DNA of 64,000 nt from Conexibacter sp. DBS9H8 (GCF_023330685.1 NZ_CP097128.1:496001-560000); one strand, 5' to 3'; shown: positions 53,180 to 61,915, counted from the stretch's first letter. Numbers and translations: made by a program. The notes: a model not told the origin generated them from the sequence alone.

Positions 53180-54108
53180 CGGCCGACCTCCTTGATCAGG
53201 AGATCGGCGAGCCGGCGGTAGGCGTGACTGACGATCGAGTCGGGCTCGAGTACCACCGTCGGCGCGCGGTAGCGCGGCGCCGAAGCGACTCTGACGGCCC
53301 GTGGGACATGGACGGGCAGCACCCGCATCTGATCGGCGGTCATCCGGTCGGTCGCGTCGCGCGTGATCCGCCAGCGCCGCTCGCTGGCGGCGATCAGCAC
53401 TCCGAGGATCCGCAGATCGGGAAGTTCCCGCTCGACGAGGTCATACACCTTCCCGGCGCCCCGAATGTCAAGGTCGGCCGCGAGCGCCGGGATCAGCAGG
53501 GCGTCAGCGGCGAGCACCGCCATCCCCGACAGGATGCCCAGGCCCGGCGGGGTGTCCAACAGCATGAGGTCAAACCGGCCGCGGAGCCGATCCAGCAGCT
53601 CCCGCAGCCGGTGCTCGTACCCGGCGCCGGCGATCTGTGGCAGGTCGGCGGCGAGGTCGGCCAGCGCGCAGGTCGCGGGGATGATCCGCAACGCCTCCCG
53701 CCACGCAAGCTCAGGCGCGACGTCCGGCCGTAGCGCAACCGGCGGGCTGTACCGGGTCGGGGCCGCCGGGTGAGCGAGCAGATCCTCGAGCCGCTCGCCG
53801 GGCACCTCCTCCCCCCAGCCGAACGCTTCCGAGAGGTTCGCCTGCGGGTCGCAGTCGACGATCAGCACCCGCCGGCCGGCCTCCGCCATCATCGCCCCGA
53901 GATTGGCCGTCGAGGTCGTCTTCGTCACCCCGCCCTTGTGGTTCACCAAGGCGATCACATACCCACCGCGATCACCGGCCGCCTCGTCATGACCGTCTTT
54001 ACGGCTCGCTTTACGGCTGTCTTCACGCGCGTCTACACGGCCGTCTACACGTCCGTCTGTCTGGCTGTCTTTACGTACGTCACGGTGGATCGGCGGGGGG
54101 ATGGTCAT
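53176..54108 (-). CDS. plasmid-type ParA ATPase with repeat-encoded N-terminus
   Basis: 310 residues. After ~48 residues the ParA domain starts: VIALVNHKGGVTKTTSTANL (deviant Walker A with the signature Lys), VDCDPQANLSEAFGWGE and MLLDTPPGLGILSGMAVLAA. The N-terminal extension has seven tetrapeptide repeats (RKDS, QTDG, RVDG, RVDA, REDS, RKAS, RKDG) encoded by a 12-bp DNA repeat array. ATG overlaps the Rep stop (ATGA). It forms a dynamic partition ATPase with the RHH protein. Clearly distinct from the chromosomal ParA at 57.6 kb. Confidence 0.88.
   Translation of the reverse strand: MTIPPPIHRDVRKDSQTDGRVDGRVDAREDSRKASRKDGHDEAAGDRGGYVIALVNHKGGVTKTTSTANLGAMMAEAGRRVLIVDCDPQANLSEAFGWGEEVPGERLEDLLAHPAAPTRYSPPVALRPDVAPELAWREALRIIPATCALADLAADLPQIAGAGYEHRLRELLDRLRGRFDLMLLDTPPGLGILSGMAVLAADALLIPALAADLDIRGAGKVYDLVERELPDLRILGVLIAASERRWRITRDATDRMTADQMRVLPVHVPRAVRVASAPRYRAPTVVLEPDSIVSHAYRRLADLLIKEVGR
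53992..54075 (-). repeat. seven tandem 12-bp repeats inside the plasmid-type parA 5' end
   Basis: On the minus strand the units follow the pattern CGTRWAGACNGN, e.g. CGTGTAGACGGC, CGTGTAGACGCG, CGTGAAGACAGC, CGTAAAGACGGT; the second unit is the most diverged. They begin at codon 12 of parA. The array is a good candidate for the centromere (parS-like) bound by the RHH protein, or for replication iterons, and at the same time encodes a tetrapeptide repeat. Confidence 0.7.
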
Positions 54109-55403
54109 ACGGCCTCCTTCTGGAGATGGTTTGTCTGATCGGGTGAAGACGGGGGCGGGCGGCGTCCGAGCGCGTCGAGCAGCTGAAGGTCGCGCTCGTC
54201 AGCCAGGCGCCAACAGCGCTCGACGGCACGGCCCGCACGGTCAAGCACGCCGGCGAACCGCGCCGAGACCCAGCTGCGCATCTGCACAGGCACGGCCAGC
54301 ACCAGCTCGCCGGACGGCTCGACGGCAACCAGTGCGAGCGGCTCAAGCCAGATCTCGAACCGCGAGTCGCCGACGATCCGACGCAACTCGTTGCGCAAAC
54401 GCTCGAAGCAGCGCTGCGCGTCGGCATCCGGCGGACGCAGCTGAGCTGCGGCGTCGTCGAGGCTGACGAGCACGCTCCGGCGGCGCTTGCGGCCGCGGTC
54501 GGTGAGGAAGTCCTCGACGATCGGGACCGCCCCGGCGGCGCTCCCCCCGGCAGGGGGGCTGGGGGGGTGTTCGTTCTTCTGGTTCCCTGGTTCGCTCCCC
54601 GCGTGCGCGTTGGGCGCCGGGGTTTCTGCCGGGGTTTCTGCCGGGGTTTGGTGACGAGAAACCGTCCGGTCCTGACCGGGGTTTAGCGCGGAAAGGGTCC
54701 GATCCTGACCGGGGTTCATTGCCGAAACAGTCCGGTCCTGACCGCGGTTTTCGACCTCGGCCACAACCGGCGTCGCCGGTCCAACGAGGGGGCGCGCGTT
54801 CCCGGGCGGGGCGATCCGCCGCCGAGCCGGTAGAGGCGTCCCAAGGCTTCGAGGATCGGCCAGCCTCCATCGGTTCGTGTTCCCGCGGCCGCCGGCGCAG
54901 CTCTCCGCGACCAGCTCCCCGGATGCCAGCAGCGCCGCACGGGCGCGACGGTACGTCCGATCGGACAGACCGGCCGCTGCCAGGACCTCCTCGGTCGTGA
55001 CATCCACGACCTGGCGCTCCTCGCCGGCCAGCGCGGCGAGCGTCGCCAGTAGCACCCGCGCAGGCCCGCGGGCCCGCGTGTAGCCAAGCACCGTCCCGAA
55101 CAGCTGCGGATTGACCCGCTCCTCCCGCCACGGGCCACGGTCCGCGAACGCGAGCGTCAGCGTGGCCGACCGCCCCCGCCCACCGCCCCCGGCTGCCACC
55201 GAGATCAGACCACGGGTCTGGAGCCGCTCGCGCGCCGCGAGGTACTGGCTGCGGCTCAACCCCGCCCTCGCCGCCGCCGCCGTGTTGCCCACGAACGTCT
55301 GATGCTCGGGGTCGGCGAAGCTCGCCAGCGAGAACGCGACCAGCCGCTCACCGACCGAGACGTCCTCGAGCGCCAGCGCCGCGGCGATCGTGCGGTAGCT
55401 CAC
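54105..55403 (-). CDS. plasmid-type replication protein: HTH domain plus DnaA-domain-I-like C-terminus
   Basis: 432 residues from GTG 55403, which has GGAGG at ideal spacing; the longer upstream frame is non-coding. The N-terminal ~200 residues contain two winged-HTH-like segments (NTAAAARAGLSRSQYLAARE and EEVLAAAGLSDRTYRRARAA). A disordered linker carries three 11-residue repeats (GQDRTVS type). Residues ~334-395 (RLRNELRRIVGDSRFEIWLE and MRSWVSARFAGVLDRAGRAV) closely resemble domain I of the DnaA encoded at 62.3 kb. Followed by coupled parA and RHH genes. An initiator that recruits helicase through a DnaA-like domain is inference. Confidence 0.72.
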   Translation of the reverse strand: MSYRTIAAALALEDVSVGERLVAFSLASFADPEHQTFVGNTAAAARAGLSRSQYLAARERLQTRGLISVAAGGGGRGRSATLTLAFADRGPWREERVNPQLFGTVLGYTRARGPARVLLATLAALAGEERQVVDVTTEEVLAAAGLSDRTYRRARAALLASGELVAESCAGGRGNTNRWRLADPRSLGTPLPARRRIAPPGNARPLVGPATPVVAEVENRGQDRTVSAMNPGQDRTLSALNPGQDRTVSRHQTPAETPAETPAPNAHAGSEPGNQKNEHPPSPPAGGSAAGAVPIVEDFLTDRGRKRRRSVLVSLDDAAAQLRPPDADAQRCFERLRNELRRIVGDSRFEIWLEPLALVAVEPSGELVLAVPVQMRSWVSARFAGVLDRAGRAVERCWRLADERDLQLLDALGRRPPPSSPDQTNHLQKEAV

Positions 55404-55759
55404 CGGCACCTCCGGTACAACGCGAACAGGCACGAAGACGACGCGAAGCGGCATCCGCCTCGCCGAGCGGTTTGGTTGGGGTGGCTGAAGACCATCGCCA
55501 GCGCCCGAGATCGGGACGCTCGCGATGGCGCTCACGCACCGCGAGAGGACGCAGAGAACCGTCCCGGGGTTGGAGTCCGTCCAGCAGCCGGGTACACTGT
55601 GCCCAAGAGATTTGGTTCGGCGCTGACGGCGCCTATGTTCTGGAAGACCGGGCGGCAACCCGGTCTTTCGCGTTTCCGAGGCTGCGGCGACTGGTGGGCC
55701 GCGAGCAAGACATCCCTCGCAGCGGCGGATACGACCTGTCCTGGTGAGCGATGGGCCAC
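55404..55759. other. intergenic region upstream of the rep gene
   Basis: 356 bp. Contains the rep ribosome-binding site at its left end and a strong hairpin at 55644-55667. No coding sequence is supported. If the module replicates or once replicated, its origin could lie here, but no clear iterons are seen. Confidence 0.45.
55644..55667. terminator. hairpin, probable transcription terminator
   Basis: AAGACCGGG (55644-55652) and CCCGGTCTT (55659-55667) form a 9-bp perfect stem with a 6-base loop. It lies 24 bp-plus beyond no minus-strand stop but between the zinc-ribbon gene end (55760) and the rep start, so it would insulate the minus-strand rep operon from upstream transcription. T-tract is short. 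Confidence 0.55.
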
Positions 55760-56341
55760 TCACGAGACGTCTTCCTCGAACGGCTCGCTGCCGCGCCGGC
55801 CGGCGATCACGACCCGCCTGTCAGCCGTCGTCCAGGTCACCGTGCCCCGGATCAGCGGATGGCCGGCGAAGGTCCCGTACCGATCCCAGACCGGCGCCTC
55901 GAGCGCAAACGCGAGCTCGTCGCGGTACATCCACCGATCGACGTCGACGAGGTCCTGCTCGCCATCATGTCGCGAGAGCCGGATCGGTTCGATGCGGCCA
56001 CCCTGCCCCGCCCGGCCGGAGAACGCGACAACAGCGACCGTCGCGCCCCGGCGCTCGAGCCCGTCCCACACCGCCGAGCGCAACACCTCCGCCCGCGACG
56101 GCCGCAGCCTCGCCGAATGGATCAGCGACGCCCCGCGCCCCGTCGGCGTCCGACACGACTCGCTCGGCTGCGCCTTGCACGTCGGGCAGCGCCGCCCGCG
56201 CCAGCCGCGCGCAACGTGAAGAGCCACGGGGCGTGGTCGCGCTGTGCCCGGCATACGCGCCCACGACCGGGCACAGCGGGCCCCAGGCGCAGCGCGGCAG
56301 TCTGGGCACCACTCCTCAAGCCATGCGGCCCGGTCGCTCAC
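55760..56341 (-). CDS. hypothetical zinc-ribbon protein next to tRNA-Ile
   Basis: About 193 residues from GTG 56341 (start uncertain; the frame is open to 56428). Two Cys clusters, CPDCRAAPGARC and CPTCKAQPSESCRTPTGRGA, the second followed by HSARLRPSRAEV, look like the short zinc fingers (C-x-x-C-x-A-x-P...C) found in many actinophage and mobile-element proteins. The C-terminal ~90 residues are unassigned. Probably the last gene of the plasmid-like module, beside the integration site. Confidence 0.6.
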   Translation of the reverse strand: MSDRAAWLEEWCPDCRAAPGARCARSWARMPGTARPRPVALHVARGWRGRRCPTCKAQPSESCRTPTGRGASLIHSARLRPSRAEVLRSAVWDGLERRGATVAVVAFSGRAGQGGRIEPIRLSRHDGEQDLVDVDRWMYRDELAFALEAPVWDRYGTFAGHPLIRGTVTWTTADRRVVIAGRRGSEPFEEDVS

Positions 56342-56507
56342 GATCGGCCGCTTCCAGCCGACCGGATCAACCCGCTCGCGGGTGCCGTCCGGAGGGGGTC
56401 CAACGAAGCCGGTGCACCCCTGGTGCACCCTTGACCCGATCTGGCGAGCCTCCAGCTCGTCTCACTCCGGTCCAGAAAGCCCGCCGTTTGCAGGGCCTTC
56501 ATGCCAG

Positions 56508-56581
<74 letters not shown>

Positions 56582-56716
56582 CGGAGGACCGCAGATATTA
56601 GCGGGCGGCCGACGGCCGATCGCGGTGACGCGCCGACTGCGTCGATCGGCCTCAACGGGGCGGCGGCGAGGCCCCGAACAGCCGAGAACGCGCGCGACCA
56701 CCGGCCGGAAGACCGG

Positions 56717-57607
56717 TCAGGGCCGGGTAGTACGGGCCTCCGCGTAGGCGAGTGCCTCCTCGAGGCTGGCGAAGCGCAGCGTCACGGCATAACCAAAGCC
56801 GGCCGGTTTGACGCTGACGTCAGCGGAAAGCGCGGCACCGAGCGCGTCGGCGATCCGGGTGACCGCCTCCGCCTGGTCGGGGTGGACGACTCGCTCGCGG
56901 CTGGGCCGGGATGGGGCCCCCGCTCCGTCGCCGGCATCAGCCGCCGCTCGGGCACGTGCCTCGAGTTCACGCACGGACCAGCCCTCAGCCGCCGCCACGC
57001 GAGCGAGGCGGCGGCGGGCATCGTGGTCTGCGGCGAGCAGCAAGGCCCGGCCGTGGCCCTCACTGAGATGCCCGTCCTCGATCAAGGTGAGCGCGTCATC
57101 AGGAAGATCCAGCAGACGCAAGAGGTTCGACACCGACACACGACTGCGACCGACCCGCAGGCCAACCTCCTCCCGGGTGAGACCGAGCTCCTCCACAAGG
57201 GCGAGGCAGGCGCGGGCCGCTTCCACCGGGTTGAGGTCCTCGCGGACCATGTTCTCGATCAGGGCGAGCTCGATCGAGGCGGCATCATCGTCGTGGCGGA
57301 TGACGGCGGGAACCGACGGTAGTTCGGCAAGTTGGGCCGCGCGCCACCGGCGCTCACCGGCGATCAGCTCGAACCGCCCATCGGGCAGGGGACGCAGGAG
57401 AACGGGCTGGATGACCCCTCGGGCCCGGATCGAATCGGCGAGGCCGAGCAGCGCATCCTCGCCAAAACGGTGACGGGGCTGATGCGGGTTCGGAGCGATC
57501 AGCTCGACAGGAACCTGTCGCAGCTCCTCAGGTTCCTCCCGGGGTGCGGCCGCGAGGATCGCCGCCAGACCGCGGCCCATCCCCTTCTGGGCTCGGGGAT
57601 CAGCCAC
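56717..57607 (-). CDS. parB: chromosome partition protein ParB
   Basis: About 296 residues from GTG 57607 (overlapping the parA stop by 8 bp; ATG 57580 at MGRGLAAIL is an alternative). ELIAPNPHQPRHRFGEDAL and IAGERRWRAAQLAELPSVPA form the CTP-binding ParB N-domain (GERRWRA motif), IELALIENMVREDLNPVEAA its second box, and EVGLRVGRSRVSVSNLLRLL the HTH that reads parS. It loads onto origin-proximal parS sites and slides as a CTP clamp. Standard position beside dnaA. Confidence 0.96.
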   Translation of the reverse strand: MADPRAQKGMGRGLAAILAAAPREEPEELRQVPVELIAPNPHQPRHRFGEDALLGLADSIRARGVIQPVLLRPLPDGRFELIAGERRWRAAQLAELPSVPAVIRHDDDAASIELALIENMVREDLNPVEAARACLALVEELGLTREEVGLRVGRSRVSVSNLLRLLDLPDDALTLIEDGHLSEGHGRALLLAADHDARRRLARVAAAEGWSVRELEARARAAADAGDGAGAPSRPSRERVVHPDQAEAVTRIADALGAALSADVSVKPAGFGYAVTLRFASLEEALAYAEARTTRP

Positions 57608-58358
57608 GGGTCGCCAGCTCCTTTGCGAACTCGAAGTAGGCGCCCGCTCCCGCTGAGTGGGGGTCATGATGAATCACCGGTCGCCCGAAACTCGGCGCCT
57701 CACTGATCCGGACGTTGCGCGGGATCACGGTCTCGAACACAAGCTCAGGAAAGTGGTGCCGCACCTCCGACTCGACATCCTGGGCAAGGCGAGTCCGCGC
57801 GTCCGACATCGTCAACAGGAGGCCGGAGATGGTCAGGCGCGGGTTGAACTCGCGCCGGATGAGCCGGAAGGTGTCAAGCAGGCCGGCGAGGCCCTCCAGA
57901 GCGAAGTACTCGGTCTGGACCGGCACGATGAGACGGTCGGCCGCCACAAGCGCGTTGACCGTGAGCGGCCCCAGTGAGGGGGGGCAGTCAAGCAACGTGA
58001 ACAGATACTGTGAGCGCACCGGGGCGAGGGCGTCCCGGAGCCGAGTCTCCGAGCCCTCCAGCCGGGGAAGCTCGACGTTGGCGCCGGCGAGGTCCGGTGT
58101 CGCTGGCGCGACCGCAAGCCGATCGATTCCACTCGGCCGCGCGACGTCCTCGAGGGTGGCCGCGCCGGAGATCAGTTCGTACACCCCGGGCGAACAGTCC
58201 TTGGGAAGCCCAAGCCCGACCGTCGCGTTGGCCTGGGGGTCCATATCGACAAGGAGCGCCTCATATCCGGCCTCGGCAACGCAGGCGGAGAGGTTGACGG
58301 CGGTCGTCGTCTTACCGACGCCGCCCTTCTGATTGGCGATGGCGTAAATCTTTCCCAT
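57600..58358 (-). CDS. parA: chromosome partition ATPase ParA (Soj)
   Basis: 252 residues. IYAIANQKGGVGKTTTAVNL is the deviant Walker A, LLVDMDPQANATVGLGLPKD the A'/switch region, TLLDCPPSLGPLTVNALVAA the Walker B area. ATP-dependent DNA-binding dimers are released by ParB to move the origin region. Start ATG 58358. Transcribed upstream of parB with overlapping ends. Unlike the plasmid-type ParA at 53.2 kb it has no N-terminal extension. Confidence 0.96.
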   Translation of the reverse strand: MGKIYAIANQKGGVGKTTTAVNLSACVAEAGYEALLVDMDPQANATVGLGLPKDCSPGVYELISGAATLEDVARPSGIDRLAVAPATPDLAGANVELPRLEGSETRLRDALAPVRSQYLFTLLDCPPSLGPLTVNALVAADRLIVPVQTEYFALEGLAGLLDTFRLIRREFNPRLTISGLLLTMSDARTRLAQDVESEVRHHFPELVFETVIPRNVRISEAPSFGRPVIHHDPHSAGAGAYFEFAKELATRG

Positions 58359-58412
58359 TGTCTTCCGGTCCGAAGCTAGCGCCAGTATCGGTCGAGGTGC
58401 CGAGCCGTCCGC

Positions 58413-59117
58413 TCAGCCGGAGCCGAGCGGACGCTTCCGGGCCACCCCGGGTCGCCGGGGAAACCGCGAAGGCGTGGGGCTCACCTTAGACATGAGGTGG
58501 AGATGCCGGTGGCTCGCACCCGGATATGGCTCGACATGGCGCACGATCTGCGCGGAAAGTCCGAGAACTTTCGCAGCTCCGTCAGCCTCAGCCTCAACCT
58601 CGGGTTCACGCTGGCCCCGCCAGGCGACAAGCACGCCACCCACACGCAGGAGCGGCGCTGCATACTCGGCAACGACGGCGAGTGGGGCGAGAGCACGAGC
58701 CGTGACGATGTCCCAGCCCTCTCGGGCGGCCTGGGCCACCTCCTCGGCCCGAGACGGGAGGATGGTCACGTTCGCCAGCGCGAGCTGCTCGACGGCGCGG
58801 CGAAGGAAGTCGCACTTGCGGCCGTTCGCCTCGATGAGGGTGACCCTGGCTTCTGGGAGCGCGATGGCGAGCGGGAGGCCGGGAACGCCTGCCCCGGAGC
58901 CGACATCGACGAGTGTCCGGGCGGAGCGGACGACCTCAAGCTCGAGGGCGACGAGAGCATCGGCGATGTGGTCGTCCCTGACTCGTTCAGGGACGCGTAC
59001 CGTCGTCGGAGCGAACTCGTCAGCGGAAAGCAACGCGAGCAGTTCCCGGAGGCGCGCTTCTGCGACCGCTGAGAGGTCGTAGCGGCTACGAAGTGCGGAC
59101 AGGTCGGGAGCGCTCAC
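58413..59117 (-). CDS. rsmG: 16S rRNA (guanine-N7) methyltransferase RsmG
   Basis: 234 residues. DHIADALVALELEVVRSART and the SAM-binding TLVDVGSGAGVPGLPLAIAL are typical of RsmG, which methylates G527 of 16S rRNA. The C-terminal tail is longer and more basic than in E. coli. GTG start 59117 overlaps the 3' end of the upstream LAGLIDADG-type ORF by 32 bp, so the two are translated in tandem. Lies 54 bp before parA. Confidence 0.93.
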   Translation of the reverse strand: MSAPDLSALRSRYDLSAVAEARLRELLALLSADEFAPTTVRVPERVRDDHIADALVALELEVVRSARTLVDVGSGAGVPGLPLAIALPEARVTLIEANGRKCDFLRRAVEQLALANVTILPSRAEEVAQAAREGWDIVTARALAPLAVVAEYAAPLLRVGGVLVAWRGQREPEVEAEADGAAKVLGLSAQIVRHVEPYPGASHRHLHLMSKVSPTPSRFPRRPGVARKRPLGSG

Positions 59118-59487
59118 GGGCGATCACGGCGTCGTAACGGGCCAGCATCATCTGGAGCCGATCATGGGCGTGCCCGTCCAACTCGGGGGAGAGCTGAGCC
59201 TCGAGGATCGGCAGGAGATCGTGGACGAGAACCTCGCCCCTGGCCATCCACTGGTAGTAGGAGCGGCCACCGTGGTGGTAGGGGCCGTACAGCCGGGAAC
59301 GGGGAAACCGACCCATCAGCCAGTGGAACAGCGCCGCATGGCGGGTGTGCATCCGGACGGTCACCTGGGGCTGGCGGCCGTCGCCGCCGAAGGAGCCCTC
59401 CCCGATGAGGAGGCCGATCAGGACGCCACGGTCAAAGTCCGACAGGACGACCGGGTCGGTGGGGGTGGGATCGTCGCTCACGGTCAC
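59086..59487 (-). CDS. LAGLIDADG-type homing-endonuclease-like small protein
   Basis: 133 residues. DFDRGVLIGLLIGEGSFGGD is one LAGLIDADG helix (L-I-G-L-L-I-G-E-G-S-F), followed by the beta-type VTVRMHTRHAALFHWLMGRF and YYQWMARGEVLVHDLLPILE. A single-motif protein would act as a homodimer. It is not inside an intron or intein but is a free gene overlapping rsmG in the origin cluster, so it may be a domesticated DNA-binding protein. The acidic Glu of the motif is retained. Confidence 0.7.
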   Translation of the reverse strand: MTVSDDPTPTDPVVLSDFDRGVLIGLLIGEGSFGGDGRQPQVTVRMHTRHAALFHWLMGRFPRSRLYGPYHHGGRSYYQWMARGEVLVHDLLPILEAQLSPELDGHAHDRLQMMLARYDAVIARERSRPVRTS

Positions 59488-59513
59488 GCGAGCGTACCGC
59501 GCCGGCGCGATGC

Positions 59514-59542
59514 TGTTTCACCGCGAAGAAAAACGTGAAACG
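59514..59542. promoter_or_regulatory. split parS-like inverted repeat
   Basis: TGTTTCAC (59514-59521) and GTGAAACG (59535-59542) are the two arms of the ParB-binding parS palindrome, but separated by 13 bp in place of being adjacent. It lies between khpB and the LAGLIDADG-type ORF, within 2 kb of parAB. It could be a diverged or split parS, or a hairpin (terminator-like). Confidence 0.4.
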
Positions 59543-59558
59543 TTGACCGAACGGGAGA

Positions 59559-60029
59559 TCAGACGACCGGCGCGACGACGAGGTGCCGGTTCGGTTCCTG
59601 GCCCTCGCTATGGGTCTCGACGTCCGCGCGATCCTTGAGGTGCTCGTGCACGACCCGCCGCTCAAGCGCGCTCATCCCATCGAGGGCCACCGGGCCGCCG
59701 GTGCGCAGCGCTGAGGCCGCTGCCTGGTCGGCGATCCCCCGTAGTGCCTCCGCCCGCCGCTCGCGGTATCCGCCGGCGTCGATCGTCAGGCGGGCTCGCT
59801 CACCGCCGCCCCGAAACACGATTCGGTAGGCGATGTGCTGAATCGCGTCGAGCGTCGCCCCGTGATGCCCGATGAGCACCGCGACATCGTCGCCGTCAAA
59901 ACGCGCCTCCAGGTCGCTTCCCTCACTCGTCACGGTGACCTCCGTGTCGACGTCGAGCGCGTCGGCGATCTCCTCGAGGAGTTCCTCGAGGCGCTCGGCA
60001 GGGGTCAGATCCTCATCAACAGGTTCCAC
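59559..60029 (-). CDS. khpB: KhpB/Jag RNA-binding protein (KH plus R3H)
   Basis: 156 residues. An acidic N-terminus leads to the KH part GDDVAVLIGHHGATLDAIQH (GxxG loop as IGHHGATL) and the R3H domain ALDGMSALERRVVHEHLKDR. Regulates cell division and envelope synthesis by RNA binding in Gram-positives, usually with KhpA. GAGGAG precedes GTG 60029. It is the usual neighbour of yidC; the long Jag_N domain is missing, as in other actinobacteria. Confidence 0.93.
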   Translation of the reverse strand: MEPVDEDLTPAERLEELLEEIADALDVDTEVTVTSEGSDLEARFDGDDVAVLIGHHGATLDAIQHIAYRIVFRGGGERARLTIDAGGYRERRAEALRGIADQAAASALRTGGPVALDGMSALERRVVHEHLKDRADVETHSEGQEPNRHLVVAPVV

Positions 60030-60086
60030 GTCGTCTCCTCACATCGGCTCGCCGTCGCCACCATCACGGGCGAGCGGCGTCGGGCC

Positions 60087-61184
60087 TCAGCGGCGCCGTC
60101 CGGATCGTTTTTTCTTCTTCCGTGGAGAAGCCGGGGGGGAGCTCGTCCGTGTCGCTGCGCTCGCGTCCGCACCGCTGCCCTCACGAGCGGTTCGCTTGCC
60201 CTCCCCGGTGCCCTTGCCCGTCCTCACCCCAGGCCCACCGGCCCCCCGCTGCGCCTGGGTTGCCGCGCCGTTGTGGGTCTTGCCGGCGACGGCGGGCGTA
60301 AGCCGGCCGGCTGCGCCCACGTCAGCGCTGACCTTATCGCGCGAGAGGCCGAACAGGCTGAGGAGTCCCCCACCTCCGCTGACGGTTCCCTCGCCCGGGA
60401 TCCCGATCGCGACGCCAGCTGGGTGTCGATACTGCTTGCCGATGAGTTCCTTGAACACCGACTGCTGGACGACCATCCACAGGTTGAAGATGATGTAGTA
60501 GAGCAGAGCGCCCGCCGGGAACTGAATCGTGATGATCGCGAACACGACCGGCAGGATGAGCATCATCCGCTGCTGGTTCTTGTCGGTGCCCGGCATCATC
60601 ATGATCCGTGAGGATCCGATCGAGGTGCCGACGTACAGCACGAGGAGGATGATCATCTCTAGGCCGTGGGCCTTGTTGGTGAGATCGTGGATGAAGAGGA
60701 AGCTCGAGCCGCCGTGGGCCCCGCACGCTGTCGTCTGGCTGGCAGCGGCACCGAGCGAGATGTGGTGCTTGGTCGCATAGGCGGACTGGTAGCGGTGCTG
60801 GACGCCCGGGCAGATGTCAAGGCGGAGGTTGCCGCGCAAGGTCCAGAACAGCCCGATCAGGAACGGCCATTGGATGAGCAGGGGCAGGCACGAGGAGAAC
60901 GGATTGATGTTGTTCTCTTTGTAGAACGCCATCGTCTCCTGCTGCATCCGCTGCGGGTTCTCCTTGTACTTCTCCTTGATCGCCTTCATCTCCGGCATGT
61001 GCATCGCCATCCGCTGCATGCTGTGGAACTGCCGGATGCCGAGCGGAACGAGCGCGAGCCGGACGAACACCGTGAGCAGGACGATCGCCAGGCCCCAGCC
61101 GACCCCGATGTCGTTGTGGAAGAACTTCAGGACCGCTGCGAAGACGTCGATGAGCGGTTGGAAGATGTTGGCATCAAGCAGCAT
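60087..61184 (-). CDS. yidC: membrane protein insertase YidC/Oxa1
   Basis: 365 residues. [20 protein letters not shown] (TM1, with the conserved Arg), [20 protein letters not shown] (the C1 hairpin), [20 protein letters not shown] (TM), [20 protein letters not shown] and [15 protein letters not shown] make the five-helix core that inserts and folds membrane proteins. The long basic C-terminal tail (Lys/Arg-rich, ending [10 protein letters not shown]) is typical of ribosome binding. Start ATG 61184 overlaps yidD by 11 bp. Confidence 0.95.
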   Translation of the reverse strand: MLLDANIFQPLIDVFAAVLKFFHNDIGVGWGLAIVLLTVFVRLALVPLGIRQFHSMQRMAMHMPEMKAIKEKYKENPQRMQQETMAFYKENNINPFSSCLPLLIQWPFLIGLFWTLRGNLRLDICPGVQHRYQSAYATKHHISLGAAASQTTACGAHGGSSFLFIHDLTNKAHGLEMIILLVLYVGTSIGSSRIMMMPGTDKNQQRMMLILPVVFAIITIQFPAGALLYYIIFNLWMVVQQSVFKELIGKQYRHPAGVAIGIPGEGTVSGGGGLLSLFGLSRDKVSADVGAAGRLTPAVAGKTHNGAATQAQRGAGGPGVRTGKGTGEGKRTAREGSGADASAATRTSSPPASPRKKKKRSGRRR

Positions 61185-61446
61185 GGTCTAGTCCGTTCGC
61201 GGTCGGGGAGGCGGCAAAGAGCCGCTGATCCTCGACGAGGTCGACTCCTCCGCGGCTGAAGGGATTGCAACGCAGCAGTCGCCACAGTGCGAGGGCAAGG
61301 CCCCGGAGTATGCCGTACCGGGCAACCGCCTGGACGGCGTACTCCGAGCAGGATGGGTAGTAGCGACACCGCGGGCCGAGCAGCGGGGAGACGATTCGTT
61401 GGTAACCCCGGAGCAGCCCGACAACGACTCGCCGCGACGCGCTCAT
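61174..61446 (-). CDS. yidD: membrane protein insertion efficiency factor YidD
   Basis: 90 residues, the usual size. [20 protein letters not shown], then [15 protein letters not shown] and [11 protein letters not shown] are the conserved YidD segments (paired Cys). It aids YidC. ATG overlaps the rnpA stop (ATGA). Confidence 0.95.
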   Translation of the reverse strand: MSASRRVVVGLLRGYQRIVSPLLGPRCRYYPSCSEYAVQAVARYGILRGLALALWRLLRCNPFSRGGVDLVEDQRLFAASPTANGLDHAA

Positions 61447-61907
61447 CGTGACTCCGGCAGGTTGGCGACGACCGGGACCGCCTCAGCTTCCATGCCTTCG
61501 CGCGCTGACGCACTGTCGCCGGTCTCGGGCTCGCTCGGTGCCATGTCCCGCGCACCCGGCACGCGGTCGATCAACCGGGCGAGGGCGGCCTCGACGCCGG
61601 CGAGTCCCTCGCGCTCGGCGAGATCGCGGGCCGGAGTCCGGGCCACCACGACGACGTCGGAGCCGGCGGGGATCCGCGAAGCCAACCGGGTGAAGGCCTC
61701 TCGAACGACGCGCTTGACCCGGTTGCGCTCGACCGCGCCGCCGACCTTGCGGGAGACGGACAAACCGAGCCGGGGCGGGTCTTCTCCGCCGTTAGGGAAG
61801 ACGTAGAGGACGAACTCACGGCCACCGAGTGACCGACCGCTGCGGATGACCTTGTCGAACTCCGCACTACGGGAGAGCCGGCCACGGCGCGGTGGACGCG
61901 CGGCCAT
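61443..61907 (-). CDS. rnpA: ribonuclease P protein component
   Basis: 154 residues. [20 protein letters not shown], then [20 protein letters not shown] and [20 protein letters not shown] hold the RNR motif (ERNRVKR) that binds P RNA. An acidic ~45-residue C-terminal extension beyond the family core is unusual. ATG 61907 lies 8 bp after rpmH. It matures tRNA 5' ends. Confidence 0.95.
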   Translation of the reverse strand: MAARPPRRGRLSRSAEFDKVIRSGRSLGGREFVLYVFPNGGEDPPRLGLSVSRKVGGAVERNRVKRVVREAFTRLASRIPAGSDVVVVARTPARDLAEREGLAGVEAALARLIDRVPGARDMAPSEPETGDSASAREGMEAEAVPVVANLPESR

Positions 61908-61915
61908 GGCCCCGA

